Shown in pieces: positions 10,040 to 22,565 of a DNA stretch of 36,057 nucleotides. The translations under genes and the position numbers were made by a program. Each line of letters begins with the position of its first letter. Position 1 is the stretch's first letter. This DNA is from an uncultured Clostridia bacterium (GTDB lineage: Bacteria; Bacillota; Clostridia; Oscillospirales; Acutalibacteraceae): contig CALYBJ010000023.1 in the NCBI GenBank assembly GCA_944412445.1, forward strand, positions 1 to 36,057. The letters are read 5' to 3'. The notes beneath the pieces are model-generated. The model had not been told where the DNA came from. It saw only the letters and a list, made by a program, of their open reading frames with translations, and searched no databases.

Positions 10040-10068
10040 GAGGAGAAAATATACAAATATTTCTCCTC
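10040..10068 (-). promoter_or_regulatory. Leader hairpin before rpsL
   Basis: On the minus strand GAGGAGAAATAT and ATATTTTCTCCTC pair around a short loop to form a long stem with one bulged base, located 35-60 nt before the rpsL start in its leader. Its 5' arm contains a Shine-Dalgarno-like AGGAGG that is not the rpsL site. A second small hairpin (ACTGT / ACAGT) lies at 10101-10119. The position suggests control of str-operon expression, but this is inference. Confidence 0.55.
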
Positions 10069-10139
10069 CTGAACAGACTGCATTGGTAGTATTGTTTAAA
10101 TTACTGTTTTTTACAGTTTACACCACTACACAAGTTTAT

Positions 10140-10168
10140 ATTGTAACTCATATTGACCTTTCTGTCAA
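10140..10168 (-). promoter_or_regulatory. Promoter of the rpsL-rpsG-fusA(-tuf) operon
   Basis: On the minus strand a consensus -35 TTGACA (10163-10168) and a -10 TACAAT (10140-10145) are separated by 17 nt, in the 194-nt gap between rpoC and rpsL. No hairpin terminator was seen after rpoC, so read-through from rpoBC is also possible. Confidence 0.8.
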
Positions 10169-10200
10169 CACTTTTTACAAATTTTTTATCTTATATTCGT

Positions 10201-13782
<3,582 letters not shown>

Positions 13783-13823
13783 GACAGATTCCTTCTTCCT
13801 TATTTAATAGTTTAGAGTAATGA

Positions 13824-16800
13824 TCAATATTCATCGTCACCGGCGTCATCACTGTCAAGATACTGTCCTATTGCGTCGGAGAAATCTATGTCCATATCTC
13901 CGTCGGAATCTATTATACCTGCGCCGTAGTCGTCGCTGTCATCATCTTCTTTAAAAAGTCCGAAACCGTCCTCATCTTCCGAAGCCTCTTCTATTCCGTA
14001 GCCGTCAGCTCCCTCGGCGTCGTTCAATATCTCGCCTGCCGCCTCGGGTACATAGTCGGAGCCTTCATCGTCATAATCCTGTTTCAAATCTATCTCTTCG
14101 TCCTTCTCGTCAAGAACCTTTACATCAAGACAAAGGGACTGAAGCTCTTTTATAAGTACCTTGAATGATTCGGGTATACCCGGCTTCGGTACATTCTGTC
14201 CTTTTACTATCGACTCGTAGGTCTTTACTCGTCCTACAACATCGTCTGACTTGACAGTAAGGATTTCCTGAAGAGTATACGCAGCGCCGTAAGCCTCAAG
14301 CGCCCAAACTTCCATCTCACCGAAACGCTGTCCGCCGAACTGAGCTTTACCGCCCAGAGGCTGCTGTGTAACAAGAGAGTAGGGTCCTGTTGAACGGGCA
14401 TGAATTTTATCGTCAACAAGGTGATGGAGCTTAAGGAAGTACATTATACCTACCGTAACTCTGTTGTCAAAGGGCTGACCGGTGCGTCCGTCGTAAAGAA
14501 CCGTCTTTCCGTCCTCGCTGAGACCGGCTTCCTTAAGACATTCCACAATGTCCGCTTCGTGTGCGCCGTCAAATACGGGCGTCATTATCTTCCAGCCCAG
14601 CTTCTTTGCCGCATAGCCCAAAGTTACCTCAAGAACCTGTCCTATATTCATTCGTGAAGGTACGCCCAAGGGATTAAGAACTATATCGAGAGGCGTTCCG
14701 TCGGGAAGGAAAGGCATATCCTCCTGGGGAAGTATTCTTGATACAACACCCTTGTTTCCGTGACGGCCTGCCATCTTGTCGCCTACCGAAATCTTTCTCT
14801 TCTGGGCAATATAGCAGCGTACTACCTTATTTACTCCGGGACTCATCTCATCGCTGTTGGCTCTTGTGAACACTTCAACATCAACAACAATTCCGTATTC
14901 GCCGTGAGGCACTTTAAGAGACGTATCTCTTACCTCTCTTGCCTTTTCGCCGAAAATGGCTCTTAAAAGTCTTTCCTCGGAGGTAAGCTCTGTCTCTCCC
15001 TTGGGAGTTACTTTACCTACAAGTATATCTCCCGAGTGAACCTCTGCGCCTACTCTTATAATTCCGTTTTCGTCAAGGTCCTTAAGAGCGTCCTCGCCGA
15101 CATTGGGAATATCTCTTGTGATTTCCTCGGCGCCCAGCTTGGTATCTCTCGCCTCGACTTCATATTCTTCTATATGGATTGATGTATATACATCGTCTCT
15201 TACAAGCTTTTCGTTAAGAAGAACCGCGTCCTCGTAGTTGTAGCCTTCCCATGTCATAAAGCCTATAAGGGCGTTTTTACCCAGTGAAATCTCACCGTCG
15301 CAGGTTGCGGGACCGTCGGCTATTACCTCGTCCTTTTCAACCTTCTGTCCTACGCTTACTACGGGTCTCTGGTTAATACAAGTACCCTGGTTGGAGCGCA
15401 TGAACTTAATAAGCTCATAGAAATCAACCGAACCGTCCTCAGCAGTAATCTCAACGCTGTCTGCGCTTACCTTTGTTACGGTACCTGCTCTTTTTGCTAT
15501 AACAGCAACGCCGGAGTCAACTGCGGCTTTATATTCCATACCTGTTCCAACTATGGGAGAGTCGGTTTTAAGAAGGGGAACCGCCTGCTTCTGCATGTTT
15601 GATCCCATCAGAGCGCGGTTTGCGTCGTCGTTTTCAAGGAAAGGAATCATGGCTGTGGCTACAGATACAAGCATCTTCGGGGAAACATCCATATAATCGG
15701 CTTCGGCAGAGGGAATCTCACGGAATTCGTCACGGAAACGAACTGTTACTCTGTCATTTTTGAAATGGCCTTCCTCGTCAAGAGGCTCGTTTGCCTGAGC
15801 TACCATGTACTCATCCTCAACATCAGCCGTCATGTATTCTACTTCATCAAGAACTCTTCCGGTAGCCTTGTCAACTCTGCGGAAGGGTGCTTCGATAAAT
15901 CCGTATTTATTGATTCTCGCAAAGGTTGCAAGAGAAGAAATAAGTCCGATGTTGGGACCTTCGGGAGTTTCTATGGGGCACATTCTTCCGTAGTGAGAGT
16001 AATGTACGTCACGAACCTCGAATCCGGCACGGTCTCTTGAAAGTCCGCCGGGGCCCAATGCCGAAAGTCTTCTCTTATGAGTAAGCTCCGCAAGAGGATT
16101 GTTCTGATCCATGAACTGTGAAAGAGGCGAAGAACCGAAAAATTCCTTTATGGCTGCCACAACGGGTCTTATATTGATAAGAGCCTGAGGAGTAACCTTT
16201 TCCGATTCCTGAGTCTGAAGAGACATTCTCTCCTTTACAACTCTTTCCATTCTTGTAAAGCCTATACGAACCTGATTCTGAAGAAGCTCGCCTACCGAAC
16301 GGATTCTTCTGTTGCCCAGGTGGTCGATATCGTCAAGAGAGCCTATGTCGCTGCCCAGGCAGTTAAGATAGTTGATTGAAGCTAAAATATCCTCAATTAC
16401 TATGTGCTTGGGAATAAGAAGATCCGCATTCTTTGAAAGGGCTTCCATAACCTCGTCCACGCTGTCTCCGCAGTCTTCAAGAACGCTCATTAAGGCTTTG
16501 TAGCTTACCTTTTCGTTTATTCCGATATCCTCAAGCATTTCCGTTGTAATGCCCTCGGGCAGATAAGGAAGAATATCAACCATGCCCGTGGCAATTATTT
16601 TTACAACCTTGCCGTCAACATTTACAAACGCTGTGTCAACGCCTGCCTGCTCAATGGCAAAAGCCTTTTCCTTTGTGATTTTTTCCCCTTCCTCTGCAAG
16701 AATTTCTCCTGTTGAGGGATCGGCAACAGCCTCTGCAAGAACCTGATATTTAAGTCTGTCGGCAATGCCCAGCTTCTTATTGTATTTATATCTTCCTACT

Positions 16801-17630
16801 CTGGAAATGTCGTATCTGTGCTCGTCAAAGAACATATTTGAAAGGTGGGTCTTTGCGGAATCAAGTGTGGGAGGCTCGCCGGGACGGAGCTTTTTGTATA
16901 CCTCAAGAAGCGCTTCCGCCGTATTCTGAGTGCTGTCCTTTTCAAGAGTTGCCTTTATTCTTTCGTCATATCCGAAAAATTCGTCGATCTGACTGTTGGT
17001 GTTAAGTATATTATCCTCAAGGAAGCAGCCTAACGCTCTTACAAAGGTTGTTATGCAGATCTTTCTTGTTTTATCAATTCTGACATAAAAAACATCGTTC
17101 TGGTCGGTTTCGTACTCAAGCCACGCGCCTCTGTTGGGAATAACTGTTGTGGCAAAAAGCTTTTTGCCTGTCTTGTCTCTGGACATATCAAAGTATACGC
17201 CGGGAGAACGGACAAGCTGTGAAATGATTACACGCTCGGCGCCGTTTATAACAAAGGTGCCGCTGTCGGTCATAAGAGGGAAATCTCCCATATAAACTTC
17301 ATTTTCTTTTACTTCGCCGGATTCTTTGTTAATAAGTCTTGCCTTTACTCTGAGAGGCGCAGCATAAGTCGCGTCACGCTCCTTACACTCCTTCACCGTG
17401 TATTTGGGCTTGTCGTCCATTCTGTAATCAACAAATACCAGCGAAAGATTTCCCGAATAATCCGTAATCTCGTCGATATCTCTGAACACGTCTCTCAAGC
17501 CCTTGTCAAGAAACCAGCGGTATGAATTTTTCTGAACCTCGATAAGGTTAGGCATTTCCATAACCTCATTGATATGAGAAAAGCTCATCCTGGTTTTCTT
17601 TCCCCGCTTTACAGGTTTCACGTTGACCAT
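13824..17630 (-). CDS. rpoB: RNA polymerase beta subunit
   Basis: A 1268-residue beta subunit. The start is set at ATG giving [12 protein letters not shown] because GGAG lies about 8 nt upstream; the GTG three codons earlier overlaps that site. The rifampicin region reads [20 protein letters not shown] then [14 protein letters not shown]. It is canonical except for Pro where many bacteria have Gln in GSSQLSQ. After the usual beta C-terminus ([12 protein letters not shown]) comes a 95-residue low-complexity tail with 40 Asp/Glu and only 3 Lys. Acidic tails occur in Firmicutes RpoB but this one is long. rplKAJL are not upstream. Confidence 0.99.
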   Translation of the reverse strand: MVNVKPVKRGKKTRMSFSHINEVMEMPNLIEVQKNSYRWFLDKGLRDVFRDIDEITDYSGNLSLVFVDYRMDDKPKYTVKECKERDATYAAPLRVKARLINKESGEVKENEVYMGDFPLMTDSGTFVINGAERVIISQLVRSPGVYFDMSRDKTGKKLFATTVIPNRGAWLEYETDQNDVFYVRIDKTRKICITTFVRALGCFLEDNILNTNSQIDEFFGYDERIKATLEKDSTQNTAEALLEVYKKLRPGEPPTLDSAKTHLSNMFFDEHRYDISRVGRYKYNKKLGIADRLKYQVLAEAVADPSTGEILAEEGEKITKEKAFAIEQAGVDTAFVNVDGKVVKIIATGMVDILPYLPEGITTEMLEDIGINEKVSYKALMSVLEDCGDSVDEVMEALSKNADLLIPKHIVIEDILASINYLNCLGSDIGSLDDIDHLGNRRIRSVGELLQNQVRIGFTRMERVVKERMSLQTQESEKVTPQALINIRPVVAAIKEFFGSSPLSQFMDQNNPLAELTHKRRLSALGPGGLSRDRAGFEVRDVHYSHYGRMCPIETPEGPNIGLISSLATFARINKYGFIEAPFRRVDKATGRVLDEVEYMTADVEDEYMVAQANEPLDEEGHFKNDRVTVRFRDEFREIPSAEADYMDVSPKMLVSVATAMIPFLENDDANRALMGSNMQKQAVPLLKTDSPIVGTGMEYKAAVDSGVAVIAKRAGTVTKVSADSVEITAEDGSVDFYELIKFMRSNQGTCINQRPVVSVGQKVEKDEVIADGPATCDGEISLGKNALIGFMTWEGYNYEDAVLLNEKLVRDDVYTSIHIEEYEVEARDTKLGAEEITRDIPNVGEDALKDLDENGIIRVGAEVHSGDILVGKVTPKGETELTSEERLLRAIFGEKAREVRDTSLKVPHGEYGIVVDVEVFTRANSDEMSPGVNKVVRCYIAQKRKISVGDKMAGRHGNKGVVSRILPQEDMPFLPDGTPLDIVLNPLGVPSRMNIGQVLEVTLGYAAKKLGWKIMTPVFDGAHEADIVECLKEAGLSEDGKTVLYDGRTGQPFDNRVTVGIMYFLKLHHLVDDKIHARSTGPYSLVTQQPLGGKAQFGGQRFGEMEVWALEAYGAAYTLQEILTVKSDDVVGRVKTYESIVKGQNVPKPGIPESFKVLIKELQSLCLDVKVLDEKDEEIDLKQDYDDEGSDYVPEAAGEILNDAEGADGYGIEEASEDEDGFGLFKEDDDSDDYGAGIIDSDGDMDIDFSDAIGQYLDSDDAGDDEY

Positions 17631-17662
17631 ACTTATCACTCCGTTCTTTATTTATCCCCGAT

Positions 17663-17710
17663 CAGAAGAGCCTTAACGCTTAATTAGTTAAAACTGTTTC
17701 GGCTCCGCTG
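17663..17710 (-). promoter_or_regulatory. Structured rpoB leader
   Basis: In the predicted rpoB 5' leader the arms CAG-N2-GAGCC and GGCTC-N2-CTG pair, and inside them TTAAC pairs with GTTAA. This gives a two-part stem ending about 33 nt before the rpoB ATG. There is no T-run after it, so it is not a terminator. A regulatory role is inference. Confidence 0.35.
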
Positions 17711-17771
17711 TTTTTGCTGTTCCCAAAACAAAAATACAACAAAAATCATGGTTGAAATTTTTGTTTTTTGT

Positions 17772-17800
17772 GTTATAATTTATCAGGTGTTTTTCGTCAA
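17772..17800 (-). promoter_or_regulatory. rpoB proximal promoter
   Basis: On the minus strand TTGACG (17795-17800) and TATAAC (17772-17777) are 17 nt apart, giving a start near 17765 and a leader of about 135 nt. It is part of the 405-nt gene-free stretch between rpoB and guaB. That stretch otherwise holds a distal rpoB promoter, the guaB promoter and AT-rich DNA (17862-17970) in which nothing further was recognised. Confidence 0.7.
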
Positions 17801-17832
17801 TCGTATACAACTCCATTATAATACAGCTTATT

Positions 17833-17861
17833 ATTTTACACGCAGTCAAGCAATAAGTCAA
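17833..17861 (-). promoter_or_regulatory. rpoB distal promoter
   Basis: On the minus strand TTGACT (17856-17861) and TAAAAT (17833-17838) are separated by exactly 17 nt, 61 nt upstream of the proximal promoter. Tandem promoters fit the high, growth-regulated expression of rpoBC. Confidence 0.6.
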
Positions 17862-17973
17862 TAGTTTTTATAATTTTTTTTACTATTTTTTGATTTTTAT
17901 CATTTTAAATATTATTTTTATATTTTTCATGTATTTTTTTTGAAATTATTTTTACGGAAATTTTTTAAAACTG

Positions 17974-19523
<1,550 letters not shown>

Positions 19524-19565
19524 TAACCGACTGACGGTTTTTGCGTAATTTAATGAGGTGATTTT

Positions 19566-19895
19566 ATGGCAAAAAAAAGCAACATTCCCGACGCCGTTTA
19601 CGGTACCCGGATTTCTCATAAGGGAATCAGAAGCAACCACCCGATAAGAAGCAGATATATGGCTGCCGTTCTGGCAATTATCTTAGGCGTTATAGGCGCT
19701 AATCAGTTTTATTTAAGAAACATTGCAAGAGGCGTTCTTAAAATTATTTTTACCGCTGTATGCGTAATAATCGGCGTCTTTATGAACGCTCCCCTTATTC
19801 TCATTCCCGTTATACTTTCTGTGCTTACGGGTATTATGTATCTTTGCCGGTCTGACGAAAGCTTCAGAAAAAGAAATCATGTAAGAACCATTTAA
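19566..19895 (+). CDS. TM2-domain small membrane protein
   Basis: A 109-residue protein with a basic, hydrophilic N-terminus (about 35 residues) and then two membrane helices. The first contains the TM2-domain hallmark GVIGANQFYLRNIARGVLK, i.e. Gly-x-x-Gly followed by a polar residue, FYL and a Gly-rich turn. The second is IIFTAVCVIIGVF, followed by a further hydrophobic stretch and a basic tail. GAGGTG precedes the ATG. It lies 42 nt after guaB in the same direction with no terminator between them, so it is probably co-transcribed. No function is known for such bacterial TM2 proteins; a link to guanine nucleotide metabolism is only positional. Confidence 0.75.
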   Translation: MAKKSNIPDAVYGTRISHKGIRSNHPIRSRYMAAVLAIILGVIGANQFYLRNIARGVLKIIFTAVCVIIGVFMNAPLILIPVILSVLTGIMYLCRSDESFRKRNHVRTI

Positions 19896-19920
19896 TGTAA
19901 TAAAATATTATAAATCAATA

Positions 19921-19962
19921 AAAATAACGGTTTCGGAAAAATCCGGAACCGTTATTTTTTAT
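19921..19962. terminator. Bidirectional terminator between the TM2 gene and the cobW operon
   Basis: A long near-perfect stem (AATAACGGTTTCGGA with TCCGGAACCGTTATT, one G-T wobble) has a 4-nt A-rich loop and T runs on both strands. It ends the guaB-TM2 unit on the plus strand and the cobW operon on the minus strand. Confidence 0.9.
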
Positions 19963-19970
19963 AATGAAAT

Positions 19971-20402
19971 TTAAAGAAGCTTTACGCAGTCCTCAAAACC
20001 GCCCTTTACCGTTTCCGCAGCTTCGCACAGCATAAGATTCAGCGGATATCCGAAATCCTCCACCGCTCTGCCTTCGCTGTCCTCAGAACCGTATTTTTCT
20101 TTAAGCTCTCTTGTATCCATTAAATATATATAAATTTTTTTGCCCTTTGCCGCTCCGTAGCCTATTTCAAATGCCGTTCCCGCGTCCATCTCTCCTCTGA
20201 ACGGATTTCCGTTGGCAATTATCACATCGCTCTCGTCAATAAGCTTAATATTCCCCTTATAAATTTCTTCCGATGAATCACACTCGTTATCAAGGGGGTA
20301 AAGTCCCGTATGACCGTATCTGCGGCAAATCTCCTTATATTTTTCCCCTATTTCAGCGGCGTTTTTTTCAAACACATCGGGGCCTGCTATATATATTTTC
20401 AT
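19971..20402 (-). CDS. Nucleoside 2-deoxyribosyltransferase-like protein
   Basis: A 143-residue protein of the nucleoside 2-deoxyribosyltransferase family. It opens with the family signature IYIAGPDVF and continues with GLYPLDNE, the active-site region DVIIANGNPFRGEMDAGTAF with a conserved Asp and Arg, and EIGYGAAKGKKIYIY. Classical members swap the base of deoxynucleosides in purine/pyrimidine salvage; related proteins hydrolyse (deoxy)nucleotides. AAAGGAC precedes the ATG. It is the last gene of a tight operon: 12 nt separate it from the P-loop/YcgQ fusion gene, which itself follows cobW by 3 nt. This context is odd for a salvage enzyme and suggests it may serve the metal-related module. 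Confidence 0.85.
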   Translation of the reverse strand: MKIYIAGPDVFEKNAAEIGEKYKEICRRYGHTGLYPLDNECDSSEEIYKGNIKLIDESDVIIANGNPFRGEMDAGTAFEIGYGAAKGKKIYIYLMDTRELKEKYGSEDSEGRAVEDFGYPLNLMLCEAAETVKGGFEDCVKLL

Positions 20403-20414
20403 AAACTCTGTCCT

Positions 20415-21365
20415 TTAATAAAATGTCGCCACCTGCTCCTGGGGAGGCTCAGCTTTTTCAACGGCAACCGCATTCAGAACAGGTCCTTTTCTTCCGTAAA
20501 GCTTATTAAACCTTACCTCAACTCTCGCCGTAAGCCAAACCCAGTCCCTGTTGGACACGGTATCGCTTCCCTGCCATTTTACAATCAGTCCGCAGTAGGA
20601 AATATCCTCAACACAGCAGGTCATTATATGTCTGCCGCAGATAAATATTCCGTCGGGCAGTCTTTTGTTTACGGCGCATATACCCTTAAACTTAACGGTT
20701 TTGCCGTTATAAGTATCCATGTTTTCCGTAATATCTCTGTACAGCAGGGCAAAATCCCTGTCGGCAACCTCAATAACATCGGCGTTTACATCAAAGGGAA
20801 GAGGGTCTTCAATATCATCAAATTCCGATGTGCCGTCGTCATAGTCGTATACGATTTCACACCTTCTGGATATTCCCCTTACTATCTTATGAAACTCCGT
20901 TTTGTCTGCGTTTTTCGGGAATCTGTTAAACGCCGCAAGCTCGCATACGCTGATTTTGTCGTATATAAGGCTTCTCATATTGGCATTGTAAGCTGAAAAG
21001 GTATCGGAATCGGCTATAAATATTACCTGATATACAACCCAGTTTTCCGGCATGGCGTCAAACAGCTCGTTCATAAGCCACATTCCGTTATACTCGATCA
21101 TTACCCTTTCGCCGTGAATCTCCTTAACCCATTTGTCAAGATTTTCACTTGTCATTTCGCTTTTGTCTTCAATGGTCTTTATATGAACATTCTGTCCGTA
21201 AAAGGCTGAGGGATTATATTCTTCCTCTCCCTCCTCACAGACCAGAAGCAAGGTTTTTTCCCCCGTATTAAATCTGTCGTCCTCAAGGGTGCCCTGAATA
21301 AACCTTGTTTTGCCGCTTTCAAGCATCCCCGTAAAAACATATACCGGTATTTGTCTGTTTTTCAT
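20415..21365 (-). CDS. P-loop (COG0523-like) protein fused to a YcgQ/DUF1980-like C-terminal domain
   Basis: 316 residues in two parts. Residues 1-190 resemble a diverged CobW/COG0523 G domain: Walker A GMLESGKT (13-20), strand MIEYNGMW at the place of the family's IExSG motif, and NRF (147-149) where NKxD would lie. The CxCC metal motif is missing. Residues about 203-316 match the C-terminal domain of YcgQ-type (DUF1980/TIGR03943) proteins: NGKTVKFKGIC, then HIMTCCVEDISYCGLIVKW (246-264), DWVWLTARVEV, and the end AVEKAEPPQE. YcgQ partners the YcgR permease and is linked to zinc homeostasis. No permease is nearby and this protein has no membrane helix. It starts 3 nt after cobW, so they are surely co-translated. 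The family split is inferred by eye. Confidence 0.75.
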   Translation of the reverse strand: MKNRQIPVYVFTGMLESGKTRFIQGTLEDDRFNTGEKTLLLVCEEGEEEYNPSAFYGQNVHIKTIEDKSEMTSENLDKWVKEIHGERVMIEYNGMWLMNELFDAMPENWVVYQVIFIADSDTFSAYNANMRSLIYDKISVCELAAFNRFPKNADKTEFHKIVRGISRRCEIVYDYDDGTSEFDDIEDPLPFDVNADVIEVADRDFALLYRDITENMDTYNGKTVKFKGICAVNKRLPDGIFICGRHIMTCCVEDISYCGLIVKWQGSDTVSNRDWVWLTARVEVRFNKLYGRKGPVLNAVAVEKAEPPQEQVATFY

Positions 21366-21368
21366 TTT

Positions 21369-22448
21369 TTACACTCCGAATAACTCTTTTAATGCTTCCT
21401 CGTTAAGCTTTGAGCCTATTACGCAAAGTCTTCCCGTAAGCCCTGCCGTTCCGTATCTTACATTGCTTTCATCGGGTACATAATCAAAATGTATCCATTT
21501 TCCCTCTGCGGAAGGCACTATTCCTTTTGCTCTGAGTATTACGCCGTATCTGTTCATGTCCTCAAGGCTTTCAAGCATCTTTTCTATTTCTTCACTTTCA
21601 AACTTTTTTGTGGTTTCCGTTCCCCAGCTTGAAAATACCTCGTCTGCATGATGGTGATGATGCTCATGCTCATGGTCATGACATCCGCAGCCGCACTCTT
21701 CTCCGTGTTCGTGATGATGATGCTCATGGCCGTGACAGTGTTCATGCTCATGGTCATGATGATGACATTCATGTTCGTGGTCGTGATGATGACATTCGTG
21801 GTCATGATGATGACAGTGCTCCTCCAGAAGCTCGTTAAGCTCGTTGGAAAGAGTGTCCTTTCTCTCAATTGCCGCCGCTATCTGCTTACCCTCAAGCTGC
21901 TCCCAGGGCGTCGTAATAATTACCGCCTTGTCGTTATGAGCCTTTATAAGCTCAACGCAGGTTTTAAGCTTTTCCTCGGAAACATCTCCGGAACGGCTTA
22001 ATATTATCGTTCCTGCGTGCTCTATCTGGTCGTTGAAAAACTCCCCGAAGTTTTTCATATACATTTTACATTTTCCGGCGTCAACTACTGCCGTAAAGCC
22101 GTCAAGCTCCGTTTCGTGAGAATCAATTTTAAGAACAGCTTTTATAACATCGCTTAATTTGCCTACTCCCGAAGGCTCGATAAGTATTCTGTCCGGCTCG
22201 TACTCATGAAGCACCTTTTCCAGCGCCTTTCCGAAATCTCCTACAAGACTGCAGCATATACAGCCGGAATTCATTTCCGTAATCTCTATGCCGGCGTCCT
22301 TTAAAAATCCTCCGTCTATGCCTATCTCGCCGAATTCGTTTTCAATAAGCACTATTTTTTCGCCTGCATAAGCTTCCTTTATAAGCTTTTTAATAAGAGT
22401 GGTTTTGCCCGCTCCCAAAAATCCTGAAAAAATATCTATTTTCGTCAT
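21369..22448 (-). CDS. COG0523 (CobW/ZNG-type) GTPase with large His/Cys-rich metal-binding loop
   Basis: A 359-residue COG0523 GTPase, a metallochaperone or metal-insertase family. Walker A GFLGAGKT (9-16), ENEFGEIGID switch region, the hallmark metal motif CICC (63-66) and IEPSGVGK (90-97) are clear. The usual guanine-specificity NKxD is replaced by SRSGD (151-155). Residues 211-267 form an extreme metal-binding loop with 31 His and 7 Cys in 57 residues; a short CobW C-terminal domain follows. The His-loop points to Zn2+ (or Ni2+/Co2+) handling in the cytosol, including storage. It is the first gene of the operon. A minus-strand TTGACA lies at 22509-22514 but has no well-spaced -10, and no Zur box was recognised. 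Confidence 0.9.
   Translation of the reverse strand: MTKIDIFSGFLGAGKTTLIKKLIKEAYAGEKIVLIENEFGEIGIDGGFLKDAGIEITEMNSGCICCSLVGDFGKALEKVLHEYEPDRILIEPSGVGKLSDVIKAVLKIDSHETELDGFTAVVDAGKCKMYMKNFGEFFNDQIEHAGTIILSRSGDVSEEKLKTCVELIKAHNDKAVIITTPWEQLEGKQIAAAIERKDTLSNELNELLEEHCHHHDHECHHHDHEHECHHHDHEHEHCHGHEHHHHEHGEECGCGCHDHEHEHHHHHADEVFSSWGTETTKKFESEEIEKMLESLEDMNRYGVILRAKGIVPSAEGKWIHFDYVPDESNVRYGTAGLTGRLCVIGSKLNEEALKELFGV
21648..21818 (-). repeat. Degenerate tandem repeat encoding the His/Cys-rich loop
   Basis: Imperfect repeats of a roughly 21-24 bp unit encode C-HHHDHE blocks (three clear copies), followed by a CHGHEHHHH segment and GEECGCGCHD. The DNA is a run of CAT/CAC-rich codons with ATGATG complements, and it gives spurious open frames on both strands. 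Such a tract is prone to copy-number slippage between strains. Confidence 0.75.
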
Positions 22449-22565
22449 ATTTTCGCCTTCCGTTAAAATTTTTTGCGTTTTTATCTTATGTTATTATTTT
22501 AACACCCTTGTCAAGTGCCGAACATTATTTTTTTAACACAAAACCGGAAGAAAATCAAGATTTTT

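Noticed and set aside
21608..22001. Plus-strand frames opposite the His-rich loop (Asp/His/Met-rich), and a repeat pattern resembling a CRISPR or satellite array.
   Set aside because: They are codon shadows of CAT/CAC repeats in the minus-strand gene; there are no spacers or regular repeats.
22449..22565. Zur or other metalloregulator box before the cobW operon.
   Set aside because: Only a short GTTA/TAAC dyad is present. It does not match the known Firmicutes Zur consensus, and the promoter itself is unclear.
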